Counted from the stretch's first letter, positions 50,675 to 60,285 are shown. The stretch is 64,000 bases of DNA from Streptomyces sp. HUAS ZL42 (GCF_040782645.1 NZ_CP160403.1:7785001-7849000); one strand, 5' to 3'. Notes: generated by a model not told the origin, from the sequence alone. Program-made: numbers and translations.

Positions 50675-50688
50675 TAGCGTCTGCACTA
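50675..50688 (+). promoter_or_regulatory. Candidate leaderless promoter of the 50688 gene
   Basis: TAGCGT (50675-50680) fits an actinobacterial -10 box 7 bases before the ATG, with no Shine-Dalgarno sequence between them, suggesting a leaderless mRNA, common in Streptomyces. Confidence 0.45.
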
Positions 50689-51350
50689 TGTCTGATGCTG
50701 CGCAGCCCACCGCTGCCGAGGTACGCGCCGCCGCCGAGGCGGTCAAGACCGCGCTCGACCGCCATCTGGCCGCGGTCGAACGCCGGTCGGGGGAGGACGA
50801 CCCGGCCGTCTATGAGGCGTTCAACCAGCTGGCCGCGGCCGCAGAGGCGTACGACGAGCTGCTCTACGACCGCTACGACGAGGTCACGCCCTTCGAGATC
50901 CCCGGCACGGAGGACCTGCCCCCGTACACGGGGCCCGAGGAACCGAGCGCGCTGAGTGTGCTGATCCGCCGCGACTACGCCGTGGTGGAGCCGCAGCGGC
51001 TGCTGGCGCAGGCCGAGCGGGTCGAGGCGGCGGACTACGAGGGCGCGGACGCCTCCGGCACGATTCACGGGGCGCTCGGCATCCTCTTCGGTGAGTACGA
51101 ACCGGACGAGATCGCCTCCCGGCACAAGGAGTTCGGTCTGGAGGAGGGCGATTCCACGCTGTGGGTGACCGCGGCGGACGATCCGGTCGAACCGGGGGAG
51201 TGGCTGGAGTCGCCGTTCGAGCAGATCGATCCGCAGCGGGTGGTCTGCCGTTTCGACGTCAGCGCGGTCTTCGACGAGGAGGCCGACGGAGTCGATCTCG
51301 AAGACGATCTTGACACCGATCTGGACGAGGACCTGGAGCGACACGGCTAG
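50688..51350 (+). CDS. Conserved acidic hypothetical protein
   Basis: A 220-residue cytoplasmic acidic protein. It has a helical N-terminal half (AEVRAAAEAVKTALDRHLAA, AFNQLAAAAEAYDELLYDRY), then FEIPGTEDLPPYTGPEEPSA and a beta-rich part LWVTAADDPVEPGEWLESPF, ending in an Asp/Glu run (EDDLDTDLDEDLERHG). I recognise it as a conserved Streptomyces protein but not a function. It starts at ATG 50688, probably leaderless. Confidence 0.8.
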   Translation: MSDAAQPTAAEVRAAAEAVKTALDRHLAAVERRSGEDDPAVYEAFNQLAAAAEAYDELLYDRYDEVTPFEIPGTEDLPPYTGPEEPSALSVLIRRDYAVVEPQRLLAQAERVEAADYEGADASGTIHGALGILFGEYEPDEIASRHKEFGLEEGDSTLWVTAADDPVEPGEWLESPFEQIDPQRVVCRFDVSAVFDEEADGVDLEDDLDTDLDEDLERHG

Positions 51351-51432
51351 CGCCGGGCGCCACGGCGGCGGTCACGGAGAGCTTCCGTGGCCGCCGCCGT
51401 CGTTTGTGTCTGCGGGTTGTCCTGCCCCGTGG

Positions 51433-53634
51433 TCAGCCTGCCGTCGGGACCTGGGTCCTCAGCAGAACCGGAAGACGTGTAGTGCGCGGCTTCGGCGGGA
51501 CTTCTGCGACCGCTCTCGGCAGTGCCTGCTCCACTCCGTGCACCACGGACAGGTGGCGTTCCGCGCGGCTGAACGCCGTGTAGACCCAGGGGCGGTTCAG
51601 TGCCTGTGCCGCGTCGCCGGGCAGGACCACGACCGCCGCCGGCCATCGGCTGCCCACCGCCTGGTGTGCGGTGAGCGCCCACCCGTGTCGTACGGTCTGC
51701 TCGACCCGGTCCCGGGCCACGACGACGGGGGCGCCCGCGCACGTCAGGTGCAGTCCGTCGGCGTCGGCCCTCACCACCCGGCCCGCCAGCGTGCGGCCCG
51801 GAGCGGGGGAGTAGGCGATCAGGTCGCCCGGGTCGAAGCCGCCGAAGCGGCCGGGCCCGGGGTTGAGGCGCTCCTTGAGCGCCGCGTTGAGCGCGCGCGT
51901 CCCGGCCGCGCCCCCGTGCCCCGGCGTGATCACGACCGTCTGCTCGGACTGCACGCCGAAGGCCCGCGGCACCGAGTCCGCGACGAGCTGCACGGTCCGG
52001 TGCACGGCTTCGCCCGCGTCCCGCACCGGCACGATCACGATCTCCTTTCCGGGCGCGTCGACCTGGTTCAGCTCGCCGATGCCGATGCCCGAGACGAGCT
52101 CGCCGATCGGACCCGGGTCGGGGATGCGGGAGGCGACCTGCGGACACACCCGAGCGGCGACCAGGTCCGCGAAGACCCGCCCCGCACCGGCCGACCAGAG
52201 CACGGCCGGATCCCCGCTGAGCACCAGCCGGGCCCCGTCGGGCAGCGACTCCACGACCGTCGCCGCGCTCTCCACGTCGAGCTGCGGGGCGTCGAGAACG
52301 ACGAGGAGGTCGAGGGCCAGCGCCCCGTCGGCGTCGCGCCCGGGACCCTCGGCACCGGAGAGGAGGCCGGCGACGGTGACGACGGCGTCGGTGGCCTTCT
52401 CGTCGGCCGTTCCGAGCAGCGCCGCGAAACGGCCGCGCCCGTCCGGCGTATGGCACGCCGCGACGGCACGCAGGTCCAGGGCGCGAGCCGCGGCCAGCAG
52501 GGCCACCGGTTCGGCGCGGGCCGTCTCGCCGCCGGTGTGCAGCACGAGGCCGTGACCGGCGACGGCACGGATCAGCTCGGCCGCGCCGCCGGACGCCGAC
52601 GCCACGGCCGGCTCCCACCGCGTCGAGGCGTCCTTGGCCAGGGAGTTGACCACGCGGGCCAGTCCGTCGGCGAGGCTCTCCTCGGCGAGCGCGTACGGCT
52701 CCAGGCCGACCAGGACCCGGACCGGGCGCTCCGTCTCCTCGTCCTCCTCTGCTTCCTGGGCCGGCGAGGCGGCGGCGGGGCTGCCGGGTTCCTCCAGCGC
52801 GTCCTGGAAGACCAGCGCCTCGCCCTCGGCGATCGTGCTCTGTACGGCTCCGTCCGCGTCCGGCACGCCCCGCCGGTCCAGCGCCGCGGTGAGGGCCGAC
52901 AGCTCAAGGGCGGTGTGCCCGGCCAGGGCCGCCTGCTCCAGGAGCCAGACGGTGACCGACCGGCCCCGCCGCTCGTCGTCCGGGGCGCAGTCCGCGCCGA
53001 GCAGCGCCCGCGCGAATCCGTCGGCCTGCTCGGGACGTACGCCCGTGACCCGCAGCAGCTGCCAGGGATCCGCGCGCAGCACGTCCTCGGCGCCCTCGCC
53101 GAGGACCGCCGCCACCTGCGGTGCCAGCGCCTCGGGCGCACCTCCGCCGGTCAGCACGCCGCGCACGGCCTCGACGGTCTGCGGGGCGGGAGCCGAGGGC
53201 GCGTCAGGGGCCTGCTGCGGCTGCGGGCGTCGTACGGGCTCGGGGGCGGGGCGGCGCGGAGCCCGCTCCGGCTCGGCGAAGACGGTGGCGGCGGGCTTCT
53301 CGCCGCTCTCCACCGCCCTTACGGCCGCGAGCAGATCGGCGGCCTTGCCGCTCAGCTTGCCGCCGCTCTCGATGGGGCCCTGCTTCTCGGACTTCCGCCG
53401 CTCGATCCGCTCCCGCTCGAGCCGCTGGGCCGCGAGCTCGGCCTCGGCCTCGGACGGCGGCGACGCGGTGCCGCCGTCGCCGCCTTCGGTGTCCGCGCTC
53501 TCCTCGGTCTCTGCGGCAGCCGAGGCCTCCGCGGTACCGGAGTCTTCCGCGGCTCCGGTGTCCGGGGCGCCCTCCGCCGCCGTGTCCGGTGTCCCCGGCC
53601 CGTCGTTCTCCGTGGTCTCCGGCTCCGTGCTCAC
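51433..53634 (-). CDS. RecD2-like helicase homologue with degenerate ATPase motifs
   Basis: A 733-residue protein. The first 60 residues are Glu/Ala/Thr-rich disordered; a helix-hairpin-helix part follows (DVLRADPWQLLRVTGVRPEQ), as in RecD2. Where Walker A should be, there is LHTGGETARAEPVALLAAAR, lacking GKT/S, and where Walker B should be, LLVVLDAPQLDVESAATVVE, lacking DE. The C-terminal UvrD/RecD motif region is retained (HGWALTAHQAVGSRWPAAVV and VYTAFSRAERHLSVVHG). It is likely a non-hydrolysing, DNA-binding relative; the catalytic loss is read directly from the sequence. GTG 53634 overlaps the aldo/keto reductase stop. Confidence 0.85.
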   Translation of the reverse strand: MSTEPETTENDGPGTPDTAAEGAPDTGAAEDSGTAEASAAAETEESADTEGGDGGTASPPSEAEAELAAQRLERERIERRKSEKQGPIESGGKLSGKAADLLAAVRAVESGEKPAATVFAEPERAPRRPAPEPVRRPQPQQAPDAPSAPAPQTVEAVRGVLTGGGAPEALAPQVAAVLGEGAEDVLRADPWQLLRVTGVRPEQADGFARALLGADCAPDDERRGRSVTVWLLEQAALAGHTALELSALTAALDRRGVPDADGAVQSTIAEGEALVFQDALEEPGSPAAASPAQEAEEDEETERPVRVLVGLEPYALAEESLADGLARVVNSLAKDASTRWEPAVASASGGAAELIRAVAGHGLVLHTGGETARAEPVALLAAARALDLRAVAACHTPDGRGRFAALLGTADEKATDAVVTVAGLLSGAEGPGRDADGALALDLLVVLDAPQLDVESAATVVESLPDGARLVLSGDPAVLWSAGAGRVFADLVAARVCPQVASRIPDPGPIGELVSGIGIGELNQVDAPGKEIVIVPVRDAGEAVHRTVQLVADSVPRAFGVQSEQTVVITPGHGGAAGTRALNAALKERLNPGPGRFGGFDPGDLIAYSPAPGRTLAGRVVRADADGLHLTCAGAPVVVARDRVEQTVRHGWALTAHQAVGSRWPAAVVVLPGDAAQALNRPWVYTAFSRAERHLSVVHGVEQALPRAVAEVPPKPRTTRLPVLLRTQVPTAG

Positions 53635-54617
53635 AGCGTGCTCCAGTCGTGATCGGGATAGCGGTGCAGGGGCGCCGACACATCGTCGAGCGCCCGGCAG
53701 ATCTCGTCAGGAAGACTAAGGGCCTCCACTGACAATGCCGCCGTGAGCTGCTGCGCGTTGCGTGCGCCGACCACGGGCGCGGCCACTCCGGGCCGGTCGC
53801 GCACCCAGGCGAGGGCGACCTGGAGCGGGGTCACCGCCAGCCCGTCCGCCGCGGTCGCCACGGCGTCGACGATGCGGCTCGCGGTGTCGTCGAGGTACGG
53901 CTCGACGAAGGGCGCCAAGTGGTCCGAGGCACCGCGCGAGTCGGGCGGCAGGGCGTCGTTGCGGTACTTGCCGGTGAGCACACCGCGGCCCAGCGGGGAG
54001 GACGGCAGCAGACCGATCCCCAGGTCCAGCGCGGCCGGCAGCACCTCGCGCTCCACGCCGCGCTGCAGCAGCGAGTACTCCATCTGCGTGCTCGCCAGCC
54101 GCGTCCGTGCCCCCGGTGCCGCCAGCTGCCAGGTCGCGGCCTTGGCGAGCTGCCAGCCGCAGAAGTCGGAGACGCCGGCGTAGCGCGCGCGGCCGCTGGT
54201 GACGGCGATGTCGAGGGCCTGGAGGGTCTCCTCGAGCGGGGTGTCCGGGTCGAAGGCGTGGATGTGCCAGAGGTCGACGTAGTCCGTGCCGAGACGGGCG
54301 AGCGAGGCGTCCAGAGCGGAGAGCAGGTGGCCGCGCGAGCCGTCGAAGCGCCGGTCCGGGTCGGGCACACTGCCGGCCTTGGTGGAGATCACCAGGTCGC
54401 GCCGCGGCACCAGGCCTTCTATGAGGCGTCCCAGCAGGTACTCGGCCTCTCCGTCGCCGTACACGTCCGCGGTGTCGACGAGCGTTCCGCCCGCTTCCCA
54501 GAACGTCTTCAAGAGGTCCGCGGCGTCGTGCTCGTCGGTGTCACGTCCCCACGTCAGGGTGCCGAGCCCGATGCGGGACACGCGCAGGCCGGTACGGCCG
54601 AGATGCCTCTGCTCCAT
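53631..54617 (-). CDS. Aldo/keto reductase
   Basis: A 328-residue NADP-dependent oxidoreductase with TIM-barrel AKR motifs: LGRTGLRVSRIGLGTLTWGR at the start, catalytic D and Y in VDTADVYGDGEAEYLLGRLI, K in VISTKAGS, and H in YVDLWHIHAFD. ATG 54617 (MEQRHLG) is chosen; ATG 54629 is an alternative. Substrate unknown. Its stop overlaps the RecD-like gene start (GTGA), so the two are in one operon. Confidence 0.92.
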   Translation of the reverse strand: MEQRHLGRTGLRVSRIGLGTLTWGRDTDEHDAADLLKTFWEAGGTLVDTADVYGDGEAEYLLGRLIEGLVPRRDLVISTKAGSVPDPDRRFDGSRGHLLSALDASLARLGTDYVDLWHIHAFDPDTPLEETLQALDIAVTSGRARYAGVSDFCGWQLAKAATWQLAAPGARTRLASTQMEYSLLQRGVEREVLPAALDLGIGLLPSSPLGRGVLTGKYRNDALPPDSRGASDHLAPFVEPYLDDTASRIVDAVATAADGLAVTPLQVALAWVRDRPGVAAPVVGARNAQQLTAALSVEALSLPDEICRALDDVSAPLHRYPDHDWSTL

Positions 54618-54796
54618 GGACGCCGACATTACTGGCCAGGGGTCGTGGCGTGGGGGCCTGTGGATAACCAGTTTCCGTCAGCGCCGGGGGGACCCGAACC
54701 GCCCGCCGCTGTGCGGGACGCGACAGTCCGCGGCCCTGTGAGTCGCGCTAGGGTCTGCGCACAAGGGACGCTACTGATGGGTAAGGGGATTCGGCC

Positions 54797-55852
54797 ATGC
54801 AGCTCGGGATCAACCTCGGCTACTGGGGCGCCGGGATGGACTCGGACAATCTCGCCGTGGCGCAGGAGGCCGACCGGCTCGGGTACGCCGTGTGCTGGGC
54901 CGCCGAGGCCTACGGCTCCGACGCGGCCACGGTGCTCACCTGGGTCGCCGCCCAGACCGAGCGGATCGACGTCGGCTCGGCGATCTTCCAGATCCCGGCC
55001 CGCCAGCCCGCGATGACCGCCATGACCGCGGCCACCCTCGACTCCCTCTCCGGCGGACGCTTCCGGCTCGGCCTCGGCGTCTCCGGCCCGCAGGTCTCCG
55101 AGGGCTGGTACGGCGTCAAGTTCGACAAGCCGCTGGCGCGGACCCGCGAATACGTCGAGATCGTACGGAAGGCGATGACGCGGGAGCGGCTGTCGTACGA
55201 GGGAGAGCACTGGACGCTGCCCCTGCCCGGCGGCCCGGGCAAGCCCATCAAGCTGACCGTGCACCCGAAGCGCGAGCACATCCCGCTGTACATCGCCGCC
55301 ATCGGCCCGAAGAACCTCGAGCAGACCGGCGAGATCGCCGACGGGGCGCTCCTCATCTTCCCGAGCGCCGACCACCTCGAGGACACCGCGATCACCTACC
55401 TGCGCGCGGGGCGCGAGAAGGCCGGCAAGACCCTGGACGGCTTCGACGTCTGCCCGACGCTGCCCCTCGCGGTCGGCGACGACAAGGACGTGGCCAGGCT
55501 CGCCGACACCTTCCGTCCCTACACCGCGCTGTACGTCGGCGGTATGGGAAGCCGCAAGCAGAACTTCTACAACCAACTCGCCCAGCGCATGGGGTACGAG
55601 ACGGCGGCGGCCGAGATCCAGGACAAGTACCTGTCCGGCGACAAGCAGGGCGCCGCGGCCGCCGTCCCGCACGAGCTGATCGACCGGACCACGCTGCTCG
55701 GTTCGGTGGAGCGGATCGCCGACCGGATGAAGGCCTACGCGGCGGCCGGGGTCACCACCCTCACCCTCGCCCCCGCCGGTTTCACCCTCGACGAGCGCCT
55801 CGCCTCGCTCCGCGCCGGCGCCGAGGCCCTGGAGCGCGCCGGGCTCGCGTAA
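54797..55852 (+). CDS. LLM-class (probably F420-dependent) oxidoreductase
   Basis: A 351-residue luciferase-like monooxygenase-fold protein. Motifs: GINLGYWGAGMDSDNLAVAQ, VCWAAEAYGSDAATVLTWVA, QIPARQPAMTAMTAATLDSL, FRLGLGVSGPQVSEGWYGVK and PLYIAAIGPKNLEQTGEIAD. This matches actinobacterial F420-dependent LLM enzymes, which reduce or oxidise varied substrates with the deazaflavin cofactor. Substrate unknown. A hairpin terminator follows at 55882. Confidence 0.92.
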   Translation: MQLGINLGYWGAGMDSDNLAVAQEADRLGYAVCWAAEAYGSDAATVLTWVAAQTERIDVGSAIFQIPARQPAMTAMTAATLDSLSGGRFRLGLGVSGPQVSEGWYGVKFDKPLARTREYVEIVRKAMTRERLSYEGEHWTLPLPGGPGKPIKLTVHPKREHIPLYIAAIGPKNLEQTGEIADGALLIFPSADHLEDTAITYLRAGREKAGKTLDGFDVCPTLPLAVGDDKDVARLADTFRPYTALYVGGMGSRKQNFYNQLAQRMGYETAAAEIQDKYLSGDKQGAAAAVPHELIDRTTLLGSVERIADRMKAYAAAGVTTLTLAPAGFTLDERLASLRAGAEALERAGLA

Positions 55853-55881
55853 CACCGGGAACACCGGGGGGAGGTTTTCAG

Positions 55882-55922
55882 CGGCCGTGGTGGGGGCTCG
55901 GGGGTCTTCCCCGCCACGGCCG
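55882..55922. terminator. Terminator after the LLM oxidoreductase
   Basis: CGGCCGTGG (55882-55890) pairs exactly with CCACGGCCG (55914-55922); the inner bases extend the stem imperfectly with GGGG against CCCC. Confidence 0.7.
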
Positions 55923-56084
55923 TCACGGGGAACAACGCGCCGGGACCCGCGCGGTTACGCCGCGCCATGACCCTGGCGGTCATCCTTTTGGCGGAGTTGT
56001 CCGACACAGCTGTTGCAGCGCCCCTCATGCCGCATTTGACTCGTTCTTTGCGGAATCCTGCGGAATGCAGAGAGGTGCCCCACG

Positions 56085-56873
56085 ATGCTTTCGGCCAAGA
56101 GTCTGTTCCAGGAGATCCTCGACAACGACGAGTCCTTCCGGCTCTTCTGCTCCATCGCGGCCAGCGGGGAGTCGCAGGGCGGCTGGGAGAACGCCCGGAT
56201 CGCCGCGCTCGTCCCGGCGAGCGAACGCGAACTCGCCCCCAAGATCACCCGACACGGCGCGGACGAGGACAAGCACGGGCGGATCTTCAACGCCCTGCTG
56301 AAGAAGCGCGGCCTCGAACCCGTCCCGGTCCCGCCCGAGACCGACTACACCATGATCCTCGAGCGGAACGGCATCGGCCTCGCCCACGACAAGCTCAAGA
56401 GCGACCAGCCGCTCAGCGTGCAGGACATCGTCACCTACCTCGCCCACAGCCGGGTGACCGAACAGCGGGCCTCCGAACAGATGGAGTTGCTGCGCAAGCA
56501 CTTCGCCGACCACCCCGACGTCGGCCGCGCGGTGAAGATGATCTCCAGCGACGAGGACAACCACCTCGCCTACTGCCACGAGGAACTCCTGCGCTTCGCC
56601 CACGCCGGGCACGGCCGCGCCATCCAGCGGACCCTGCGCGAGTCCGCGCTCGCCGAGATCCGGATCTACCGGGACGTCAGCCTCGCCGTGATGGCCCACA
56701 TGGGACGCATCCTCGGCTGGCCGCGGGCGAAGTCGGCGGTGCTCGTGGCCGGCATCCACGCCGTGTACGCGTGGGAACGCTTCGCGGGCTGGCGGCGGAT
56801 GGTGTCCCTGAAGATGCCGGAGCGACGCGACGCACTCGGCGGGCCGGCCACGACGGCCGCCGAGTTCGCCTGA
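56085..56873 (+). CDS. Ferritin-like domain protein
   Basis: A 262-residue helical protein. Two EX2H-like di-metal motifs are visible: ADEDKHGRIFNALLKKRG (residues around 63-80) and ISSDEDNHLAYCHEELLRFA (around 148-168), with further glutamates in ASERELAPKITRHG and RVTEQRASEQMELL. This is the pattern of ferritin-like di-iron proteins. Reaction unknown (oxygenase, desaturase-like or storage). The C-terminal segment (ILGWPRAKSAVLVAGIHAVY) is hydrophobic. The gene starts after AGAGAGGTG; a TTGACT (56036) may be its -35 box. Confidence 0.85.
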   Translation: MLSAKSLFQEILDNDESFRLFCSIAASGESQGGWENARIAALVPASERELAPKITRHGADEDKHGRIFNALLKKRGLEPVPVPPETDYTMILERNGIGLAHDKLKSDQPLSVQDIVTYLAHSRVTEQRASEQMELLRKHFADHPDVGRAVKMISSDEDNHLAYCHEELLRFAHAGHGRAIQRTLRESALAEIRIYRDVSLAVMAHMGRILGWPRAKSAVLVAGIHAVYAWERFAGWRRMVSLKMPERRDALGGPATTAAEFA

Positions 56874-56886
56874 CGGACAGGCACGC

Positions 56887-57885
56887 CTAAAGCCAGCCGC
56901 GGCTCTTGAACAGCCGGAACAGGGAGACCTCCAGGGCGGCCAGGACCACGATCACCGCCGGATACGACCACACCCAGTGCAGCTCCGGCATGTGGTCGAA
57001 GTTCATGCCGTAGATGCCCGCGATCATCGTGGGGACCGCGGCCATGGCCGCCCACGCGGAGATCTTCCGCATGTCGTCGTTCTGCCGGACGCTCATCTGC
57101 GCCAGATGCGCCGAGAGGATGTCCGAGACGAGCCGGTCCAGGCCCTCCACGGACTCGTTCACACGCGTGAGGTGGTCGCTCACGTCGCGGAAGAACGGTT
57201 GCGCCTTCTCGTGGACGAAGGGCACGTGGATGCCGTAGAGCCCCGTGCCGGCGAGCCGGGTCAGCGGCTGCGCCAGCGGACCGGTGGCCCTGCGGAACTC
57301 CAGGACCTGCCGTTTGAAGGCGTAGATGCTGGACGCCGTGTGGCGCGAGCCGCCGGTGTCCGGCGCGAAGACCTCCGCCTCCAGCTCCTCCAGGTCGGTC
57401 CCCAGCTCGCGCGCCACGTCCACGTAGTGGTCGACCACCGCGTCGGCGATCGAGTACAGCACGGCCGTGGGACCGTGCCGGAGCATCTCCGGCTCCGCCT
57501 CCAGCCGGTGCCGGACGGCCGCGAGGGGCGCCTCCTCGCCGTGCCGTACGGTCACCACGAACGAGTCGCCGACGAAGACCATGACCTCGCCCGAGGAGAC
57601 GACATCGCTCTTCGGCTCGTACCCCACAGGTTTGAGGACCATGAACAACGAGTCGTCGTACACCTCGAGCTTGGGGCGCTGATGCGCCTTCAGAGCGTCC
57701 TCGACGGCCAGGGGATGCAGCCCGAACTCCTCCGTGACCTGGTCGAACTCGTTCTCCGTCGGCTCGTACAGGCCGATCCAGACGAAGGCGTCACCCCCGA
57801 GGCGGCACTGGGCCAGGGCGTCGGAGAGGTCCTCGGGACCCTCCGTCCGGCGCCCGTCGCGGTAGATGGCACAGTCGACGATCAC
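56887..57885 (-). CDS. corA: Magnesium and cobalt transport protein CorA
   Basis: A 332-residue CorA-family channel. The cytoplasmic funnel occupies about 1-260 (FVWIGLYEPTENEFDQVTEE, LHPLAVEDALKAHQRPKLEV). The signature GMN is at 293-295 (IAGIYGMNFDHMPELHWVWS) after the first helix, and a second helix and basic tail FKSRGWL close the protein. It forms a pentameric Mg2+ channel. GTG 57885 is used (VIVDCAIYRDG). It is divergent from the histidine phosphatase. Confidence 0.93.
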   Translation of the reverse strand: MIVDCAIYRDGRRTEGPEDLSDALAQCRLGGDAFVWIGLYEPTENEFDQVTEEFGLHPLAVEDALKAHQRPKLEVYDDSLFMVLKPVGYEPKSDVVSSGEVMVFVGDSFVVTVRHGEEAPLAAVRHRLEAEPEMLRHGPTAVLYSIADAVVDHYVDVARELGTDLEELEAEVFAPDTGGSRHTASSIYAFKRQVLEFRRATGPLAQPLTRLAGTGLYGIHVPFVHEKAQPFFRDVSDHLTRVNESVEGLDRLVSDILSAHLAQMSVRQNDDMRKISAWAAMAAVPTMIAGIYGMNFDHMPELHWVWSYPAVIVVLAALEVSLFRLFKSRGWL

Positions 57886-57947
57886 GGAGCGTATTCTCCC
57901 GCCCTGGGCCCGCCGTCGCATGCGGGCGTATGCCTACCCTGGGCCGC

Positions 57948-58634
57948 ATGCCCACGCTGATCCTCGTCCGGCACGGACGTTCCACCGCCAACACCTCGGG
58001 AGTGCTCGCCGGCTGGACGCCCGGCGTCGCCCTCGACGAACGGGGCGCCGCGCAGGCCGCCGCGCTGCCCGGGCGCCTCGCCGAGCTGCCGATCTCCGAG
58101 GTCGTCGCCAGCCCCCTCCAGCGCTGCCAGGAGACGATCCAGCCGCTGCTCGACGCGCGGCCCGGGCTGCGCGCGCACATCGACGAGCGGATCGGGGAAT
58201 GCCACTACGGCGACTGGTCCGGACGCAAACTGGCCGAACTCAAGGACGAGCCCCTCATGGAGGTCGTGCAGGCGCATCCGTCCGCGGCCGCCTTCCCCGG
58301 CGGCGAGTCCATGCGGGCCATGCAGACCCGGGCCGCCGAGGCGGTACGCGAATGGAACGCGCGCGTGGAGCGCGACCACGGTGCCGACGCCGTGTATCTC
58401 ATGTGCTCGCACGGTGACATCATCAAGTCGCTGGTGGCGGACGCACTCGGACTTCATCTCGACCTCTTCCAGAGGATTTCCGTTGAACCGTGTTCCATCA
58501 CCGCGATCCGTTACACACGGCTGCGGCCGTTCCTCGTACGGCTCGGGGACACCGGTGATTTCGCGTCCCTCGTGCCGCGCGAGGAACCCCCTGCCGAGGA
58601 CGCCCCGGTGGGGGGCGGTGCGGGCGCACCGTGA
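57948..58634 (+). CDS. Histidine phosphatase family protein (MSMEG_4193-like)
   Basis: A 228-residue phosphoglycerate-mutase-fold phosphatase. The phosphorylated-histidine motif is LILVRHGRSTANTSG at residues 4-18; the second histidine is in YLMCSHGDIIKSLVADALG, and the acid GECHYGDWSGRKLAELKDE is present. It opens a conserved four-gene block (phosphatase, DUF3090, SCO1664-family protein, mshC). The block suggests a link with mycothiol or inositol metabolism, but the substrate is unknown. ATG 57948 is chosen over 57930 on family length. Confidence 0.92.
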   Translation: MPTLILVRHGRSTANTSGVLAGWTPGVALDERGAAQAAALPGRLAELPISEVVASPLQRCQETIQPLLDARPGLRAHIDERIGECHYGDWSGRKLAELKDEPLMEVVQAHPSAAAFPGGESMRAMQTRAAEAVREWNARVERDHGADAVYLMCSHGDIIKSLVADALGLHLDLFQRISVEPCSITAIRYTRLRPFLVRLGDTGDFASLVPREEPPAEDAPVGGGAGAP

Positions 58635-58730
58635 TCGTCGGCCGCAGTAGGGTGAAGCGGTCCACACACACGCGTTCACGCACGGACCTTCACGTACTCA
58701 CGATCCGAACGATTCCAATGGAGACAGGAC

Positions 58731-59321
58731 GTGTCCCGTCAGGTGTTCCTCTACGACCCGCCGGACCGCTTCGTGGCCGGCACGGTCGGACTGCCCGGGC
58801 GCCGTACCTTCTTCCTCCAGGCCATCGCCGGCTCCCGGGTGACCAGCGTGGCACTGGAGAAGACTCAGGTAGCCGCGCTCGCCGAGCGCATGGACGAGTT
58901 GCTGGACGAGGTCGTACGCCGTAGCGGCGGCAGCGCTTCCGTGCCCGCCGTGGCGCCCAACGAGATCGCCGACACCGATCCCCTCGACACACCGATCGAG
59001 GAGGAGTTCCGGGTCGGCACCATGGCCCTCGCCTGGGACGGCGAGGAACAGCGCATGATCGTCGAGGCGCAGGCCCTCGTGGAACTCGACGCCGACTCCG
59101 AGGAGGACCTCGCGGAGGCCGAGGAGCGGCTCCTTCAGGACGAGGAGAACGGGCCCCCGATGCTGCGGGTCCGGCTCACCGGCGCGCAGGCGAGAGCCTT
59201 CGCCAAGCGCGCCCTCGACGTCGTCAACGCCGGCCGGCCGCCGTGCCCGCTGTGCAGCCTGCCGCTCGACCCGGAAGGACACGTATGTCCGCGCCAGAAC
59301 GGATACCGCCGCGGAGCGTGA
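58731..59321 (+). CDS. DUF3090 family protein
   Basis: A 196-residue protein of DUF3090: SRQVFLYDPPDRFVAGTVGL, PGRRTFFLQAIAGSRVTSVA and LEKTQVAALAERMDELLDEV, then a C-terminal four-cysteine zinc motif (CPLCSLPLDPEGHVC). Function unknown; always next to the histidine phosphatase and the SCO1664-family gene in actinobacteria. Start GTG 58731 after GGAGACAGG. It overlaps the next gene by 37 bases. Confidence 0.92.
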   Translation: MSRQVFLYDPPDRFVAGTVGLPGRRTFFLQAIAGSRVTSVALEKTQVAALAERMDELLDEVVRRSGGSASVPAVAPNEIADTDPLDTPIEEEFRVGTMALAWDGEEQRMIVEAQALVELDADSEEDLAEAEERLLQDEENGPPMLRVRLTGAQARAFAKRALDVVNAGRPPCPLCSLPLDPEGHVCPRQNGYRRGA

Positions 59322-60115
59322 CGGCCGAGGTGACCCCAGCCGAACTGCTCGAGCGCGGGGAGCTGACCGTGCGCGGCCGTATCCGTGACGCCTCCAACGC
59401 GGCGCTGTACTGCACGGTCGCCCACGAGGGCCGTGAGGCGACCTGCGTCTACAAGCCCGTGGCCGGCGAGAGACCCCTGTGGGACTTTCCCGACGGGACG
59501 CTCGCCCAGCGTGAGGTGGCGGCGTACGAGGTCTCCGAGGCGACCGGCTGGGGGCTCGTGCCGGCGACCGTGCTGCGGGACGGGCCGTACGGCGAGGGAA
59601 TGTGCCAGTTGTGGATCGAGCAGACGCCCGACGCGGAACTCCTCGCCCTCGTGGAGGGGGAGGAGCCGCAGCCCGGCTGGAAGGCGATCGGGTTCGCGGA
59701 GGTCGGGGACGGCAGGACCGCGCTGCTGGTGCACGCCGACGACGAGCGGCTGCGGCGACTGGCCGTCCTCGACGCGGTGATCAACAACGCGGACCGCAAG
59801 GGCGGCCATCTGCTGCCGACCGCAGACGGGCGGCTGTACGGCATCGACCACGGCGTCACCTTCAACGTCGAGAACAAACTGCGGACGCTGCTGTGGGGCT
59901 GGGCGGGCGAGCCACTGACGGGGGAGGCGGTCGAGGCGCTCAAGGGCCTGAAGGCGGCGCTCGACGAGGGCGGGACGCTGGCGACCCGGCTGACCGCACT
60001 CATCACACGGGCGGAACTCGAAGCCACGCGCGCGCGGGTCGACGGGTTGCTGGCGTCCGGGAAGCATCCGGAGCCGAGCGGGGAGTGGCCGGCGATTCCG
60101 TGGCCGCCGGTGTGA
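59285..60115 (+). CDS. SCO1664 family protein (kinase-like)
   Basis: A 276-residue protein with a PI3/4-kinase- or HipA-like core: TCVYKPVAGERPLWDFPDGT (ATP-lysine region), TGWGLVPATVLRDGPYGEGM, then the catalytic-loop-like VLDAVINNADRKGGHLL and DHGVTFNVENKLRTLLWGWA (metal-binding Asp). It could phosphorylate a small molecule or protein; the family's activity is not established. Its ATG lies inside the 3' end of the DUF3090 gene, so they are coupled, and mshC follows 170 bases later. Confidence 0.9.
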   Translation: MSAPERIPPRSVTAEVTPAELLERGELTVRGRIRDASNAALYCTVAHEGREATCVYKPVAGERPLWDFPDGTLAQREVAAYEVSEATGWGLVPATVLRDGPYGEGMCQLWIEQTPDAELLALVEGEEPQPGWKAIGFAEVGDGRTALLVHADDERLRRLAVLDAVINNADRKGGHLLPTADGRLYGIDHGVTFNVENKLRTLLWGWAGEPLTGEAVEALKGLKAALDEGGTLATRLTALITRAELEATRARVDGLLASGKHPEPSGEWPAIPWPPV

Positions 60116-60285
60116 CGCGCGGCACCCCGCCGGCGCGGTGAGCGGACCCAGCCGGCGTCGACACCGGCGCGAGTCACCTGAAAACAGGCCGCTGCACATC
60201 CGCACGGTCTGCACAAGACCGCCTTCCCGGCCATCCGACCCACTCCCGTTCGTATACGGAACTTCCGGCCGGTTAGGCTCATGAC

